Assembly: GCA_049324835.1 (NCBI GenBank) | Contig: JBMOMT010000031.1 | Coordinates: 1-64,000, forward strand | Origin: JBMOMT01 sp049324835 | GTDB taxonomy: Bacteria > Chloroflexota > Anaerolineae > CAYNKW01 | DNA length: 64,000 nucleotides | Reading direction: 5' to 3' | Shown: piece by piece, positions 17,017-27,272 of the stretch | How positions within the stretch are numbered: the stretch's first letter is position 1 | Layout: every line of letters begins with the position of its first letter | Notes under the pieces: generated by a model | What the model saw: the letters and a program-made list of their open reading frames with translations, nothing else | Told to the model about the DNA's origin: nothing | Database searches by the model: none | Position numbers and translations under genes: made by a program

Positions 17017-18207
17017 ATGGCAGAGATACTTTACTGGCTTCAGGATGTCCTGCAACACCTGCGTATCTCGCAACAGCGCAAGGCGCTGCGCCGGCCCGGC
17101 TGCGGCGTGGATTATGCCGCCGCGGGCGAACCCGTGAGCCGCATCGTCGAGCGCCTGCACCCCAGGCGCATGCGCCTGCGGGTGAGTGAGATCGTCCGGG
17201 AAACGCCCAGCGCCAAAACCTTTCGCCTGGAACGGATCGATGGCCCGCTGCCGCCCTTTCGCGCCGGGCAATACGTCAACGTGTTCGTCGATGTGGACGG
17301 CGTGTTCACCAGCCGGCCCTACAGCATCGCCTCGCCGCCGGGCGCAGAGAGGTTGGAACTCACCGTGCGCGACAAACCCGGCGGATTCGTCGCCCCCTAC
17401 CTGCTCAACCAGTTGCAGGTGGGCGACGAGCTAGAGACCACCGGCCCGGCCGGGAGTTTTTACCACGAGCCGCTCATCGACGGCGACGAGCTGGTCTTTT
17501 TGGCCGGGGGCAGCGGCATCACGCCCTTCATGAGCATCCTGCGCGATACACTGCGGCGCGATTTGCCGCTCAAAATGCACCTGCTCTATGGCAGCCGCAC
17601 GCCCGGCGACGTGATCTTTGGCGACGAGCTGGCCGCGCTGGCCGCCGAACATACCAACCTGCGTTATGCGCCGGTCATCTCGGAGCCGCCGCCGGGCTAT
17701 GCCGGGCTGGCCGGCTTTCTGGATGCGAATCTCATTCGGGAACAAATCGGCGATGTGGCGGGCAAGACGTTTTACATCTGCGGCCCGCAGGTGATGTACG
17801 ATTTCTGCCTGGCCGCGCTGACCGAGCTGGGCGCGCCGCGCCACAAGATCCGGCGCGAGCTGTATGGCCCACCCGCCAACGTGACCCAGGAACCCGGCTG
17901 GCCGGAGGGGCTGTCTGCCGATACACTTTTCGAGGTGACGGTGCGCGGCGGCGCGAGCCTCCGCACTTTGACAGGCTCGGTGCTTCGCGCCCCGGCGGGC
18001 GAGCCGCTGATCAACTCGTTGGAGCGTTACGGCGTGGTGCTGCCGGCGGTGTGCCGCGCCGGCGAGTGCAGCGCCTGCCGCACGCGGCTGCTGGCGGGGC
18101 GGGTGTTCATGCCGGCCCACACCGGCCTGCGCGAATCGGACCGCCAGCACGGTTACATCCACGCCTGTGTGGCCTATCCGCTGACCGATCTGGAAATTCG
18201 GCTCTGA
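17017..18207 (+). CDS. Ferredoxin-NAD(P) reductase with C-terminal 2Fe-2S ferredoxin domain
   Basis: This 396-residue protein has a leader of about 50 residues, then an FNR-type FAD domain with RPYSIASPP, then an NAD(P) domain with FLAGGSGITPFMSIL and YICGPQVMY. The C-terminal plant-type ferredoxin domain has CRAGECSACRTRLL and a fourth Cys in HACVAYP. This layout is that of oxygenase or desaturase reductases, which pass electrons from NAD(P)H to a partner enzyme. ATG 17017 is preferred over the GTG at 17002. The neighbouring CrtI-like enzyme could be linked, but no oxygenase is present in the window. Confidence 0.9.
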   Translation: MAEILYWLQDVLQHLRISQQRKALRRPGCGVDYAAAGEPVSRIVERLHPRRMRLRVSEIVRETPSAKTFRLERIDGPLPPFRAGQYVNVFVDVDGVFTSRPYSIASPPGAERLELTVRDKPGGFVAPYLLNQLQVGDELETTGPAGSFYHEPLIDGDELVFLAGGSGITPFMSILRDTLRRDLPLKMHLLYGSRTPGDVIFGDELAALAAEHTNLRYAPVISEPPPGYAGLAGFLDANLIREQIGDVAGKTFYICGPQVMYDFCLAALTELGAPRHKIRRELYGPPANVTQEPGWPEGLSADTLFEVTVRGGASLRTLTGSVLRAPAGEPLINSLERYGVVLPAVCRAGECSACRTRLLAGRVFMPAHTGLRESDRQHGYIHACVAYPLTDLEIRL

Positions 18208-18220
18208 AAGGGGGAGAGTC

Positions 18221-20062
18221 ATGCGTACGAACGGGTTTTTAGAATCGGGCCAGCGCCGGGGGGCCATCGTTGCCCTGGCGCTCTGCCTGGCGATGCTCAT
18301 CGGCGCGGTGGCGCTGGCCTGGCTGGTGCAGCGCGATTTCGGTCGCGTCGAGGTGAGCAATGTGACCTTTGAGAATTTCAACGGCATCCCCGTGCGGGCC
18401 AAACTCTTCCGGCCGGTGGAGGCCACGGCCGGCCAGCCCATGCCGGGCATCGTTTACGTGCACGGCTACCAGAACAACCGTGAAACCAGCGACGCCTTTG
18501 GCATCGAGCTGGCGCGGCACGGTTTCGTCGTGCTCAACATCGACGCCATCGGCCGCGGCAATTCGGGCATCCCCGGCGATGCCGCTGCCGCCGATTTCGA
18601 CCAGACCTATGGCACACGCTCGGCGCTGGCCTATCTCAAAGCGCTGCCCTTTGTCGATCCGGATCGTGTGGGGCTGGGTGGGCACAGTCTGGGCGCCGAG
18701 ATGGCCTATCGCGTGGCTCTGGATGACCCCACGGTGGGGGCGCTGGTGATTTCCGGCTTTGCCTACACCCTGGATGCCTCGGCCGAAAAGCCCAAAAACA
18801 TGCTGATGATCATCGGCCAATACGACGAATACCGCCAGCGCATGACCGGCGTGAGCGACATCGCCGCCGAGTGGATGGACACACCCCAGACGCGGCAGGT
18901 CATCCCGGTTGACGACCCTCGAATTGGCGTAACCTATGGCGATGTTGCCGCGGGTACGGCGCGGCGGGTGGTGCTGCTGCAGGCCATCCACATCCAGGAA
19001 TCCCACAGCCGCGCCGCCGTCGCCGAAGCGGTGGAATGGATGCGGCTGTCTCTCTATCCGGGCCAGGGCTGGCGGCTCGATCCCAACGCCCAGATCTGGC
19101 CGGTCAAAGAGTGGGCCACACTCATCGCCATGCTGGCCGGTTTTGGCAGCCTGCTGCCGCTGGGGCTGATACTGCTGCGCGCCGATTTTTTCCGCGCCAT
19201 CCGCGGCCCGGTGGCGGGGGCGTATGCCTGCACGGGCCGAGAATACCTGCGTTATGCGGCTATCAACGGCGGGCTGATGTGGCTTTACCTGCCGCTGATA
19301 TTCGTCCTCTTTGGCCTGCACGTCTATGTGCTGCCCATCGACAAGGTTTTTCCGATGATGATGGTCAACGGCACGGTGTGGTGGTTCGTGGCCATCAACC
19401 TGATCGGCTGGGGGCTGTTCCGCCGCTGGTTCAAGCGGCGCTCGCAGGCCGGCGGGCTGACGCTGGCCGATCTGGGCATTTCTTACCGCAAAGAGCGGTT
19501 CGGCCTGGATTGGGGCCAGGTGGGCAAAACGGCGCTGCTGGCGGCGATCTTGTTCGGCTTTGCCTGCGGCCTGGAGCATCTGCTGGAAACGATTTTCATC
19601 GTCGACTATCGTTTTATCTTTCCCTTTGCCAGCGATCTCACCCCGTACCGGGCGCTGATGTTCCTGATCTATTTTCCGTTCCTGCTGCTCGGTTTTGTGC
19701 TCAACGGCCTGTTTTTGCACGGCCAGCTCCGCCGCCCGCCCCGGTCGACGCCGCTCAGAACCTTTGTTTCGTGGAGCGCGGCCAACCTGGCGGCCATGAT
19801 CGCGCCGCTGCTGCTGTTTCTGGCGGTGCAATACGCGCCGCTGCTGGCGGCCGGCGTCATCCCGTTCGTGGGCCCCGGCGGCATGCTGGCCTCGTTCACC
19901 ATGAACCTGTTCCACATCATCGGCGTGCTGCTGATCGTTGTGCCCCTTTCGACCTGGTTCTACCAGCTCACCGGAAAAATCTATCTCGGCGCAACCCTCA
20001 ACGCGGCCATCGTAGCCTGGATGTTTGTCTCGTCGCAGGTCATCGCGCCGATTCCGGTTTGA
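18221..20062 (+). CDS. Membrane-anchored alpha/beta hydrolase with C-terminal transmembrane region
   Basis: This 613-residue protein has an N-terminal transmembrane helix (residues 13-35), then an extracytoplasmic alpha/beta-hydrolase domain with VHGYQNN and nucleophile GGHSLG around residue 154. From about residue 305 there are seven or so hydrophobic helices. The hydrolase motif resembles dienelactone hydrolase/BAAT-like esterases. It may cleave an esterified substrate outside the membrane to supply the catabolic pathway. It starts 13 bp after the reductase gene, after GGGGGAG. Confidence 0.82.
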   Translation: MRTNGFLESGQRRGAIVALALCLAMLIGAVALAWLVQRDFGRVEVSNVTFENFNGIPVRAKLFRPVEATAGQPMPGIVYVHGYQNNRETSDAFGIELARHGFVVLNIDAIGRGNSGIPGDAAAADFDQTYGTRSALAYLKALPFVDPDRVGLGGHSLGAEMAYRVALDDPTVGALVISGFAYTLDASAEKPKNMLMIIGQYDEYRQRMTGVSDIAAEWMDTPQTRQVIPVDDPRIGVTYGDVAAGTARRVVLLQAIHIQESHSRAAVAEAVEWMRLSLYPGQGWRLDPNAQIWPVKEWATLIAMLAGFGSLLPLGLILLRADFFRAIRGPVAGAYACTGREYLRYAAINGGLMWLYLPLIFVLFGLHVYVLPIDKVFPMMMVNGTVWWFVAINLIGWGLFRRWFKRRSQAGGLTLADLGISYRKERFGLDWGQVGKTALLAAILFGFACGLEHLLETIFIVDYRFIFPFASDLTPYRALMFLIYFPFLLLGFVLNGLFLHGQLRRPPRSTPLRTFVSWSAANLAAMIAPLLLFLAVQYAPLLAAGVIPFVGPGGMLASFTMNLFHIIGVLLIVVPLSTWFYQLTGKIYLGATLNAAIVAWMFVSSQVIAPIPV

Positions 20063-20079
20063 CATGTGAATCGTAAAAC

Positions 20080-20199
20080 GTAACTGCTCACCCTCCCGCA
20101 GGTTGAGCAAGAATCATGCCTCCAGAGAGGGTTTTCATGGGCCAAAGCTCAGGGGATGCGTATCCATCGAACCTGCGGGAGGGTAGGCTGAGCAGTTAC
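20080..20199. mobile_element. IS66-like MITE, copy 2
   Basis: A 120-bp element with the same 11-bp terminal repeats and CCCTCCCGCAGG sub-ends as copy 1, but an unrelated interior. A perfect 8-bp target duplication CGTAAAAC flanks it (20072-20079 and 20200-20207), which proves insertion and defines its ends. Confidence 0.92.
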
Positions 20200-20233
20200 C
20201 GTAAAACAAGATTTTCAGAAAGGAGACGAAAAT

Positions 20234-22681
20234 ATGAGTTACGCTATCAACCGTGTGGCCGTCATCGGCGCCGGCACGATGGGCGCGGCCATCGCCGCCC
20301 ACCTGGCCAACGCTGGCATCCCGGCCTATCTGCTGGACATCGTGCCGCGCGAGCTGACGCCCGACGAGGAGGCCAAAGGGCTGACGCTGGCCCAGCCGGC
20401 GGTGCGCAACCGCATCGTCAACGAGGGCTGGCAGCGTTGTATCAAGGCCCGCCCGGCCAACCTGTTTGCCCAGGACGTGGCCGAACGGATCACGCTGGGC
20501 AATCTGGAGGATCATTTCGACTGGCTCGGCCAGGTCGACTGGATCATCGAGGTCATCGTCGAGCGGCTGGAGGTCAAACAGCAGCTCATGGCGCGCCTCG
20601 AAGCGGTGCGTAAACCGGGCAGCATCGTCAGCACCAACACCTCCGGCATCCCCATCAACGCCATCGCCGAGGGACGTTCGGAAGATTTTCAGCGGCATTT
20701 CCTGGGCACCCACTTTTTCAACCCGCCGCGTTACCTCAAGCTGCTGGAGATCATCCCGCATCAGAAAACCGATCCCGCTCTGCTGGCCTTTATGAAGGCT
20801 TTTGGCACGCGGGTGCTGGGCAAGGGGGTGGTGATCTGCAAGGACACGCCCAATTTCATCGCCAACCGTTTCATCTCGGTTTCCGGGGCGTTCACGCTCA
20901 ACTATGCGCTGGACCACGGCTATAGCATCGAAGAGGTAGACGCCCTCACCGGGCCGATCATCGGCCGGCCCAAGACGGCAACGTTCAGGCTCTACGATCT
21001 GGTGGGCCTGGACGTGATGGCCCACGTCAACAGCAACCTCTACCCGGCCATTGGCCACGATCCGCACCGGGCGCAACTGGTCCACGAAAAGAGCAAAAGC
21101 CTCATCGAGGCCATGCTGGCGCGCAAGTGGCTGGGCAACAAGACCGGCCAGGGCTTTTACAAAACGGTGAAAACAGAGGCCGGGCGCGAGTTCTGGGTGC
21201 TCAACCCGGAGACGATGGATTACCAGGCGCCGGTCAAGGTGCGTTTTGAATCGGTGGGCAAACATCGCAACGAGGAAGACGTGCGGGCGCGCATCAAAAA
21301 GCTGTGCGCCGAAGCCTGGGGTGAGCCCGGTCGAACCCCCGACCGCGCCGCGCAGTTCATCTGGGCAGTCACCGCCTTTGGCTGCAACTATGCCGCCGCC
21401 GTCGTGCCCGAGATCGCCGACGATATCCTGTCCATCGACAATGCCAACCGCTGGGGTTTCAACCTGGAGCTGGGGCCGTTCGAGGTGTGGGACGCGCTGG
21501 GCGTGGCCGAGTCGGTGGCGCGCATGGAAGCCGAGGGCATGGCCGTCACGCCGTGGGTCAAAGAGATGCTGGCCGCCGGCCACAGCAGTTTTTACAAGAC
21601 AGAAAACGGCCGGCTGATGTATTACGATCCGGCCGGCAAGGGCTACCTGGCCGCTGAGGCCGATCCGCGCAGCATCGCCCTCGTGGATATCAAGGCCGAC
21701 GAAAAGCGGATCATCGACCGCAACCTGAGCGCCAGTCTGGTCGATCTGGGCGACGGCGTGCTGGGGCTGGAATTCCACTCCAAGATGAACGCCCTGGACG
21801 AAGACATTTTCAAAATGATGGTCCGCGCCCGCCAGGAATTGGAAAACGACTGGCTGGGGCTGGTGGTGGGCAATCAGGGTGAGCATTTCTGCGCCGGGGC
21901 CAACATCTTGATGGTGGCCGTGGCCGCCCAGCAGGGTGAGTGGGAAACGCTGGAAAAGCTGATCAAGACCGGGCAGGACGCGCTGATGGCTTTGCGTTAC
22001 AGCCCCAAGCCGGTGGTCAGCGCGCCGTTCGGCATGGTGTTGGGCGGCGGCGCGGAGACGATGATGGGCTCTTCGGCCATCTGCGCCGCGGCCGAATCGT
22101 ACATCGGCCAGGTGGAGGCGGGCGTGGGGCTGGTGCCGGCAGCCGGCGGCTGCAAAGAGCTGGTGCGGCGCGTCATCTCGCCGGTGATCAGGAGCACGCC
22201 GGGTGCCGATCCGCTGCCCTTTATGCAGCGCGTGTTCGAGACCATCGCCCTGGCCAAGGTCAGCGCCAGCGCCGAAGAGGCGCGCCAGTGGGGCTTTCTC
22301 GGCCCGGCGGATCGTATCGTCATGAACCGCGATCACCTGTTGTATGAGGCCAAACGCACAGTGCTGCAAATGGTGGAGAATGGCTATCGACCGCCGGTGT
22401 GCGGTCAGGAGATCTGGGCGTTGGGCAGCAACGGCCTGGCCGCGCTGGAGGTGATGGTCTGGGGGTTAAAGGAAGCCGGTTACGCCTCCGAGCACGATAC
22501 GCTGATCGCCAACAAGACGGCCCACATCCTGTGCGGCGGCAAACTCAGCAAACCGCAGTGGGTGGAGCCACAGCTCATCCTGGATCTGGAGCGCGAGGCC
22601 TTTCTGAGCCTGCTGGGCGAGCCCAAGACCATCGAACGCATCTGGCACATGCTCAACACGGGCAAGCCGTTGCGAAACTAG
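20234..22681 (+). CDS. fadN: 3-hydroxyacyl-CoA dehydrogenase / enoyl-CoA hydratase (FadN type)
   Basis: This 815-residue bifunctional beta-oxidation enzyme has the dehydrogenase first: NAD motif GAGTMGAAIAA at residues 11-21, NTSGIPI, and HFFNPPRYLKLLE with the catalytic His. The crotonase-fold hydratase is C-terminal, with GLEFHSKMNALD, the oxyanion region GEHFCAGANI near residue 550, and GGGAETMM. The order and length match FadN of Gram-positive bacteria rather than FadB. AGGAG lies upstream of the ATG. It is followed 16 bp later by the thiolase, forming a fadN-fadA pair. Confidence 0.95.
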   Translation: MSYAINRVAVIGAGTMGAAIAAHLANAGIPAYLLDIVPRELTPDEEAKGLTLAQPAVRNRIVNEGWQRCIKARPANLFAQDVAERITLGNLEDHFDWLGQVDWIIEVIVERLEVKQQLMARLEAVRKPGSIVSTNTSGIPINAIAEGRSEDFQRHFLGTHFFNPPRYLKLLEIIPHQKTDPALLAFMKAFGTRVLGKGVVICKDTPNFIANRFISVSGAFTLNYALDHGYSIEEVDALTGPIIGRPKTATFRLYDLVGLDVMAHVNSNLYPAIGHDPHRAQLVHEKSKSLIEAMLARKWLGNKTGQGFYKTVKTEAGREFWVLNPETMDYQAPVKVRFESVGKHRNEEDVRARIKKLCAEAWGEPGRTPDRAAQFIWAVTAFGCNYAAAVVPEIADDILSIDNANRWGFNLELGPFEVWDALGVAESVARMEAEGMAVTPWVKEMLAAGHSSFYKTENGRLMYYDPAGKGYLAAEADPRSIALVDIKADEKRIIDRNLSASLVDLGDGVLGLEFHSKMNALDEDIFKMMVRARQELENDWLGLVVGNQGEHFCAGANILMVAVAAQQGEWETLEKLIKTGQDALMALRYSPKPVVSAPFGMVLGGGAETMMGSSAICAAAESYIGQVEAGVGLVPAAGGCKELVRRVISPVIRSTPGADPLPFMQRVFETIALAKVSASAEEARQWGFLGPADRIVMNRDHLLYEAKRTVLQMVENGYRPPVCGQEIWALGSNGLAALEVMVWGLKEAGYASEHDTLIANKTAHILCGGKLSKPQWVEPQLILDLEREAFLSLLGEPKTIERIWHMLNTGKPLRN

Positions 22682-22697
22682 AAAGGAGTGCAACGAT

Positions 22698-23876
<1,179 letters not shown>

Positions 23877-23897
23877 GGATCTGTCGGCTGGAGAAAT

Positions 23898-23921
23898 GGG
23901 GCGGGCCTGGTGGCCCGCCCC
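23898..23921 (+). terminator. Terminator after fadA
   Basis: A 10-bp perfect GC stem (GGGGCGGGCC/GGCCCGCCCC) with a 4-nt loop, followed by a modest T-rich stretch (TGTTCTTGT). Confidence 0.75.
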
Positions 23922-23926
23922 TGTTC

Positions 23927-23955
23927 TTGTCATCGTCGGCCAGTTGTGGTATCAT
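23927..23955 (+). promoter_or_regulatory. Candidate promoter for the nuclease-like protein and hpt
   Basis: TTGTCA (23927-23932) and TATCAT (23950-23955) are separated by 17 bp, directly after the fadA terminator. Confidence 0.55.
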
Positions 23956-23993
23956 ACAGCAGCAACAGAGAAGAACAGGAGACTATTCCGAGG

Positions 23994-24485
23994 GTGAGTC
24001 TGAATTCAAATGGGGTGAGCAAGCCCGTAACACCCCGTCCGGAGCCAATTTCCAACGAGCGTGACGATCCGTTCTGCTTTTCTCATCCAGCAGAAGCCGC
24101 GTTCGCCCGAGTGCTCGATTTTTATCAGATCAGGTGGCAATACGAACCGACCACCTTTCCATTAGAGTGGGACGAGCAGGGCCAGGTGGTCACGGCTTTT
24201 TCCCCGGACTTTTATCTGGTGGAGGATGATCTGTACATCGAGCTGACGACCATGCGGCAAAAGTTGGTGACCAAAAAGAACCGCAAACTACGGTTGCTGC
24301 AAGAGCTTTACCCTGGCATTAAATGCAAGCTGATGTACCGTCGCGACGTGGAAAACATGGCGGTCAAATACGGCCTCTTTGAAGATGGCCCCATGCCTCC
24401 GCTTTGCCCCGATGCCCGTCCTGAGGACGAGGATGAGGATGATAAAGACGACGAGGAAACCGGCGAGATGGAGAAGCAGCCGTGA
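23994..24485 (+). CDS. Small protein, possibly PD-(D/E)XK-like, with acidic tail
   Basis: About 163 residues if started at GTG 23994; AGGAG lies 12-17 bases upstream and the start is uncertain. The middle reads FSPDFYLVEDDLYIELTTMRQKLVTKKNRK, where PD-(x)n-E-x-T followed by lysines resembles the core of PD-(D/E)XK nucleases. An aromatic-rich N-terminal part (FHPAEAAFARVLDFYQI-like) precedes it. The last 25 residues are almost wholly acidic. It overlaps the start of hpt by four bases, so the two are translationally coupled. No catalytic claim is secure; the Lys of the motif is shifted. Confidence 0.72.
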   Translation: MSLNSNGVSKPVTPRPEPISNERDDPFCFSHPAEAAFARVLDFYQIRWQYEPTTFPLEWDEQGQVVTAFSPDFYLVEDDLYIELTTMRQKLVTKKNRKLRLLQELYPGIKCKLMYRRDVENMAVKYGLFEDGPMPPLCPDARPEDEDEDDKDDEETGEMEKQP

Positions 24486-25078
24486 GTCCTGATGCGCCGG
24501 GCGCCAACGGCCTGATTCAAGACATCGCCGAGGTCTTGATCTCGGCCCAAGAGCTTGAGGCTCGCATCGCTGAAATGGGAGCGCAGGTCTCGGCCGATTA
24601 TGCCGGCCGGGAGCTGTTGTTGGTGGGCGTGCTGCGCGGGGTGTTTGTATTCATGGCCGATCTGGTGCGTGTCATCACCATCCCCATCGGCGTCGATTTC
24701 ATCGGCATCACCCGTTACGGCCCCAGCACTCGCACTCAGGGCGTGGTGCGTTTCACCAAAGACCTGGAAATCAGCATCGAAGGGCGACACGTTCTCTTTG
24801 TAGAAGACATTATCGATACCGGCCTCTCGCTGCGTTATATCCTGCATACCCTGGAAACCCGAAGGCCGGCCAGCCTGCGTGTGTGTACCCTGTTCGATAA
24901 ACCCCGCGCCCGTCTTTTCGAGCTACCCATCGCCTACACCGGCTTTGTGCTGCCCGACGAGTATGTGGTGGGTTATGGCCTGGATTACGACGAGCGCTAC
25001 CGCAACCTGCCTTTTGTCGGCCTGTTGAAACAAGAGGCCATCACCCGCCGCCGGTTGCCCCCTGAGACACAAACATAA
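24482..25078 (+). CDS. hpt: Hypoxanthine phosphoribosyltransferase
   Basis: This 198-residue type I phosphoribosyltransferase has the PRPP motif VLFVEDIIDTGLSL near residue 102 and the family feature RGVFVFMADLVR early in the protein. The C-terminal LPDEYVVGYGLDYDERYRNLPFVG contains the purine-contact and loop residues typical of Hpt. It converts hypoxanthine or guanine with PRPP to IMP or GMP. It starts at GTG 24482, inside the end of the preceding gene. Confidence 0.95.
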   Translation: MSPDAPGANGLIQDIAEVLISAQELEARIAEMGAQVSADYAGRELLLVGVLRGVFVFMADLVRVITIPIGVDFIGITRYGPSTRTQGVVRFTKDLEISIEGRHVLFVEDIIDTGLSLRYILHTLETRRPASLRVCTLFDKPRARLFELPIAYTGFVLPDEYVVGYGLDYDERYRNLPFVGLLKQEAITRRRLPPETQT

Positions 25079-25080
25079 AA

Positions 25081-25107
25081 GGGGCGAGTTCCCGTTCGTC
25101 TCGCCCC
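25081..25107 (+). terminator. Hairpin after hpt
   Basis: An 8-bp stem GGGGCGAG/CTCGCCCC with an 11-nt loop begins just after the hpt stop. It lacks a T run, so it is either a weak terminator or an RNA-stabilising hairpin. Confidence 0.5.
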
Positions 25108-25359
25108 AACAAAGCGCCAAGCCCCAAGTGACTTGTTGGTTTCTTCAGACTTTTCCTCTTCTATTTTTCCTGTAAACCTCCTTCCTGTTTTGATACTATC
25201 GCTTCAGGCTCTCATCGGTTTTCAGGTGCTCTAGATTTGGTTTGGGGTCTGTTTCTACCCTTCGATCTCTTGGGACTTGGTGATTATATTGTAACAGATA
25301 TTCTATAACAAGTCAATATGTTTGCGACATAATATCGTAACTTTAAGGTTTCTTATGTG
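25108..25359. other. AT-rich intergenic stretch
   Basis: About 250 bp of clearly lower GC than the surroundings lie between hpt and the convergent ABC gene. It contains pyrimidine-rich runs and a TATTCTATAACAAGTCAATA patch. No gene, RNA fold or strong promoter was recognised. Confidence 0.5.
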
Positions 25360-26580
25360 CTAATGTTCGGCCTGCCCGTGCCAGGACCATTCCCCTTGCA
25401 ACGTGACGATGCCGTATCGCTCGCCCACGGAACGGGTGACGTGAAAGGAATACAACCGATCGTGATAGTCAAACATATCCGTGTCGTCCCAGTCGTGAGC
25501 CGATACAGACAGATGGTACAATCCCTCCAACAGCGGCAGGGCCGGCACGACAAAACGCACCCGGCCGGCCCCCTCGATGACCGGGATGTCGAGCCTGGAA
25601 AAACGGGTGTTGGGTCCGGTGATGTGGATGCCATCGCTGCGGTGGATAGCCAGACCAAAGACGGGCCGCTCTGTACGTTGGTGGGCGCGGTAATGGATGT
25701 CGACCACCAACGGCTCACCGGCGACAAAGGTGTGGCACGGTTGATCGTTGCCGTCTTGGAGTTGGACGTGCTCGATCTCTACCTTACCCCCACCCCAGCG
25801 CCGATCCTCTCGCGCGGCCTGGGAGACGGCGCTGCTCGTGTAGGTGTGCCACAGATACTGTTGCACCACCGCTTCCGACATGCCATCGGCCACAATACGG
25901 CCCTTTTCCAGCCAGATGGCCCGTCGGCAGACCCTCCGCACGCTGTCCAGATCGTGAGATACCAGCACGATGGTCACACCCTGTTGCGAGAGTCGGCTGA
26001 TGTGTTCCAGACATTTGCGCTGAAAGGCGGCATCACCAACGGCCAGCACCTCGTCTACCAGCATGACCTCTGGATCGGTGTGCACCGCCACGGCAAAACC
26101 CAGCCGCATGTACATGCCCGACGAATAGAGTTTGACCGGCGCGTCGACAAAGGGGTCTAGCTCGGCAAAAGCAACGATAGCATCCAGCCGGCGCCGGATC
26201 TCGGCCCGGCTCAGGCCCAGGATGGAGCCGTTGAGATAGATGTTTTCACGACCGGTCAGATCGGGATGAAAGCCGGTGCCCAGTTCCAACAACGCGCCCA
26301 CCCGGCCGTGGACTAGGATTTTCCCGGCCGTGGGCTCGATGATGCGGCTGATCAGTTTGAGCACGGTGCTCTTGCCGGCGCCGTTCGGCCCCACCAGCCC
26401 CACCGTTTGCCCTCGCAGGATCTCTAAATCGACGTTTTGCAGCGCCCAGAATTCCTGGCGACGACCACCACGCTTGAGGTGCAAAAGGTTCAGGGCCAGC
26501 TCCTGAAAGGAACGGGGTCTGTCGCGCCGGATCAGAAAACGTTTGGAGACGCCCTCAAAACGCACTGCCGCCTGGGTCAC
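25360..26580 (-). CDS. Polysaccharide ABC transporter ATPase (Wzt/TagH-like) with C-terminal substrate domain
   Basis: This 406-residue protein's ATPase part has Walker A GPNGAGKST, signature LYSSGMYMRLGFA, Walker B VMLVDEVLAVGD and the switch His in VLVSHD. After about residue 235 comes a beta-rich Wzt C-terminal domain, which in O-antigen exporters binds the glycan end. Start GTG 26580 overlaps the stop of the upstream gene (GTGA), so translation is coupled. The matching permease is not in the window. Its neighbours (GT-C transferase, membrane protein) fit surface-glycan assembly. Confidence 0.9.
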   Translation of the reverse strand: MTQAAVRFEGVSKRFLIRRDRPRSFQELALNLLHLKRGGRRQEFWALQNVDLEILRGQTVGLVGPNGAGKSTVLKLISRIIEPTAGKILVHGRVGALLELGTGFHPDLTGRENIYLNGSILGLSRAEIRRRLDAIVAFAELDPFVDAPVKLYSSGMYMRLGFAVAVHTDPEVMLVDEVLAVGDAAFQRKCLEHISRLSQQGVTIVLVSHDLDSVRRVCRRAIWLEKGRIVADGMSEAVVQQYLWHTYTSSAVSQAAREDRRWGGGKVEIEHVQLQDGNDQPCHTFVAGEPLVVDIHYRAHQRTERPVFGLAIHRSDGIHITGPNTRFSRLDIPVIEGAGRVRFVVPALPLLEGLYHLSVSAHDWDDTDMFDYHDRLYSFHVTRSVGERYGIVTLQGEWSWHGQAEH

Positions 26581-27272
26581 GGTAGCTCGTCCTCCAGAAA
26601 CTCTTGAGCCGTCCGAGTCAACAGCCAGATGGCGCTGCCGATGACCCATCCCAGCAACACGACGTAGAGCCGTTTATCGCCCCAGATGGAAGGTTTGTCC
26701 TGTGCCAGCCGGTCGAGCAGAGCTACCAGCCTGTTCAGAACAGTGGGCTGATAGTGGACCTGGAAATCCAAATCACCCACCTGGATCAGACCATTTTGCA
26801 CCATGTGGCCTTCAGGGTACAGGTCGGTGGTTTGTTTCCAGGTTGTGATGGCGTCGCCGCTCTCGGACGAGGGTGATGTCAGGTAAAAAAAGTACGACTG
26901 GCCCGCCGAATCTGGGATAGGTGGAAAGGTGAAGGCATGGTAGGCATAGTCTTGCACCGCGCTGGCGTTCACAGCGACGGTCAGGATGTCTGCCGGTGCA
27001 TCGGGAGCCGTTTTCAGATAAAAGATCACGTCTTGGGTGTTGGGACGGGCATAGGCGCCCAAAAAGACATCGATGCGATTGAGGCCGTCGTAACGGGACA
27101 GAAAGGTCTGGCCCACTGTTTCGCTGCCCATGAGCTGGCCCACCGGCTCGGGGTGGGTTGGCTGTCCGTCCACCGGCATGGTGATCCGCTCCAGCGTGGA
27201 ATAACCCACGACGATCAGCCCTGCGGCTAACACCAGCCACACTAGCACTATCTCACGACGCATGCCACTCAT
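26577..27272 (-). CDS. Bitopic membrane protein of unknown function
   Basis: This 231-residue protein has an N-terminal transmembrane helix (IVLVWLVLAAGLIVVGY), an extracytoplasmic beta-rich domain of about 165 residues, and a second helix near the C-terminus (VVLLGWVIGSAIWLL). The domain resembles a jelly-roll sugar-binding module in its look (YDGLNRIDVFLGAYARPNTQDVIFYL), but I cannot assign a family. ATG 27272 overlaps the upstream stop (ATGA); an ATG at 27263 has a better-spaced GAGG and is the alternative. It is co-transcribed with the GT-C transferase and the ABC ATPase. Confidence 0.75.
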   Translation of the reverse strand: MSGMRREIVLVWLVLAAGLIVVGYSTLERITMPVDGQPTHPEPVGQLMGSETVGQTFLSRYDGLNRIDVFLGAYARPNTQDVIFYLKTAPDAPADILTVAVNASAVQDYAYHAFTFPPIPDSAGQSYFFYLTSPSSESGDAITTWKQTTDLYPEGHMVQNGLIQVGDLDFQVHYQPTVLNRLVALLDRLAQDKPSIWGDKRLYVVLLGWVIGSAIWLLTRTAQEFLEDELP

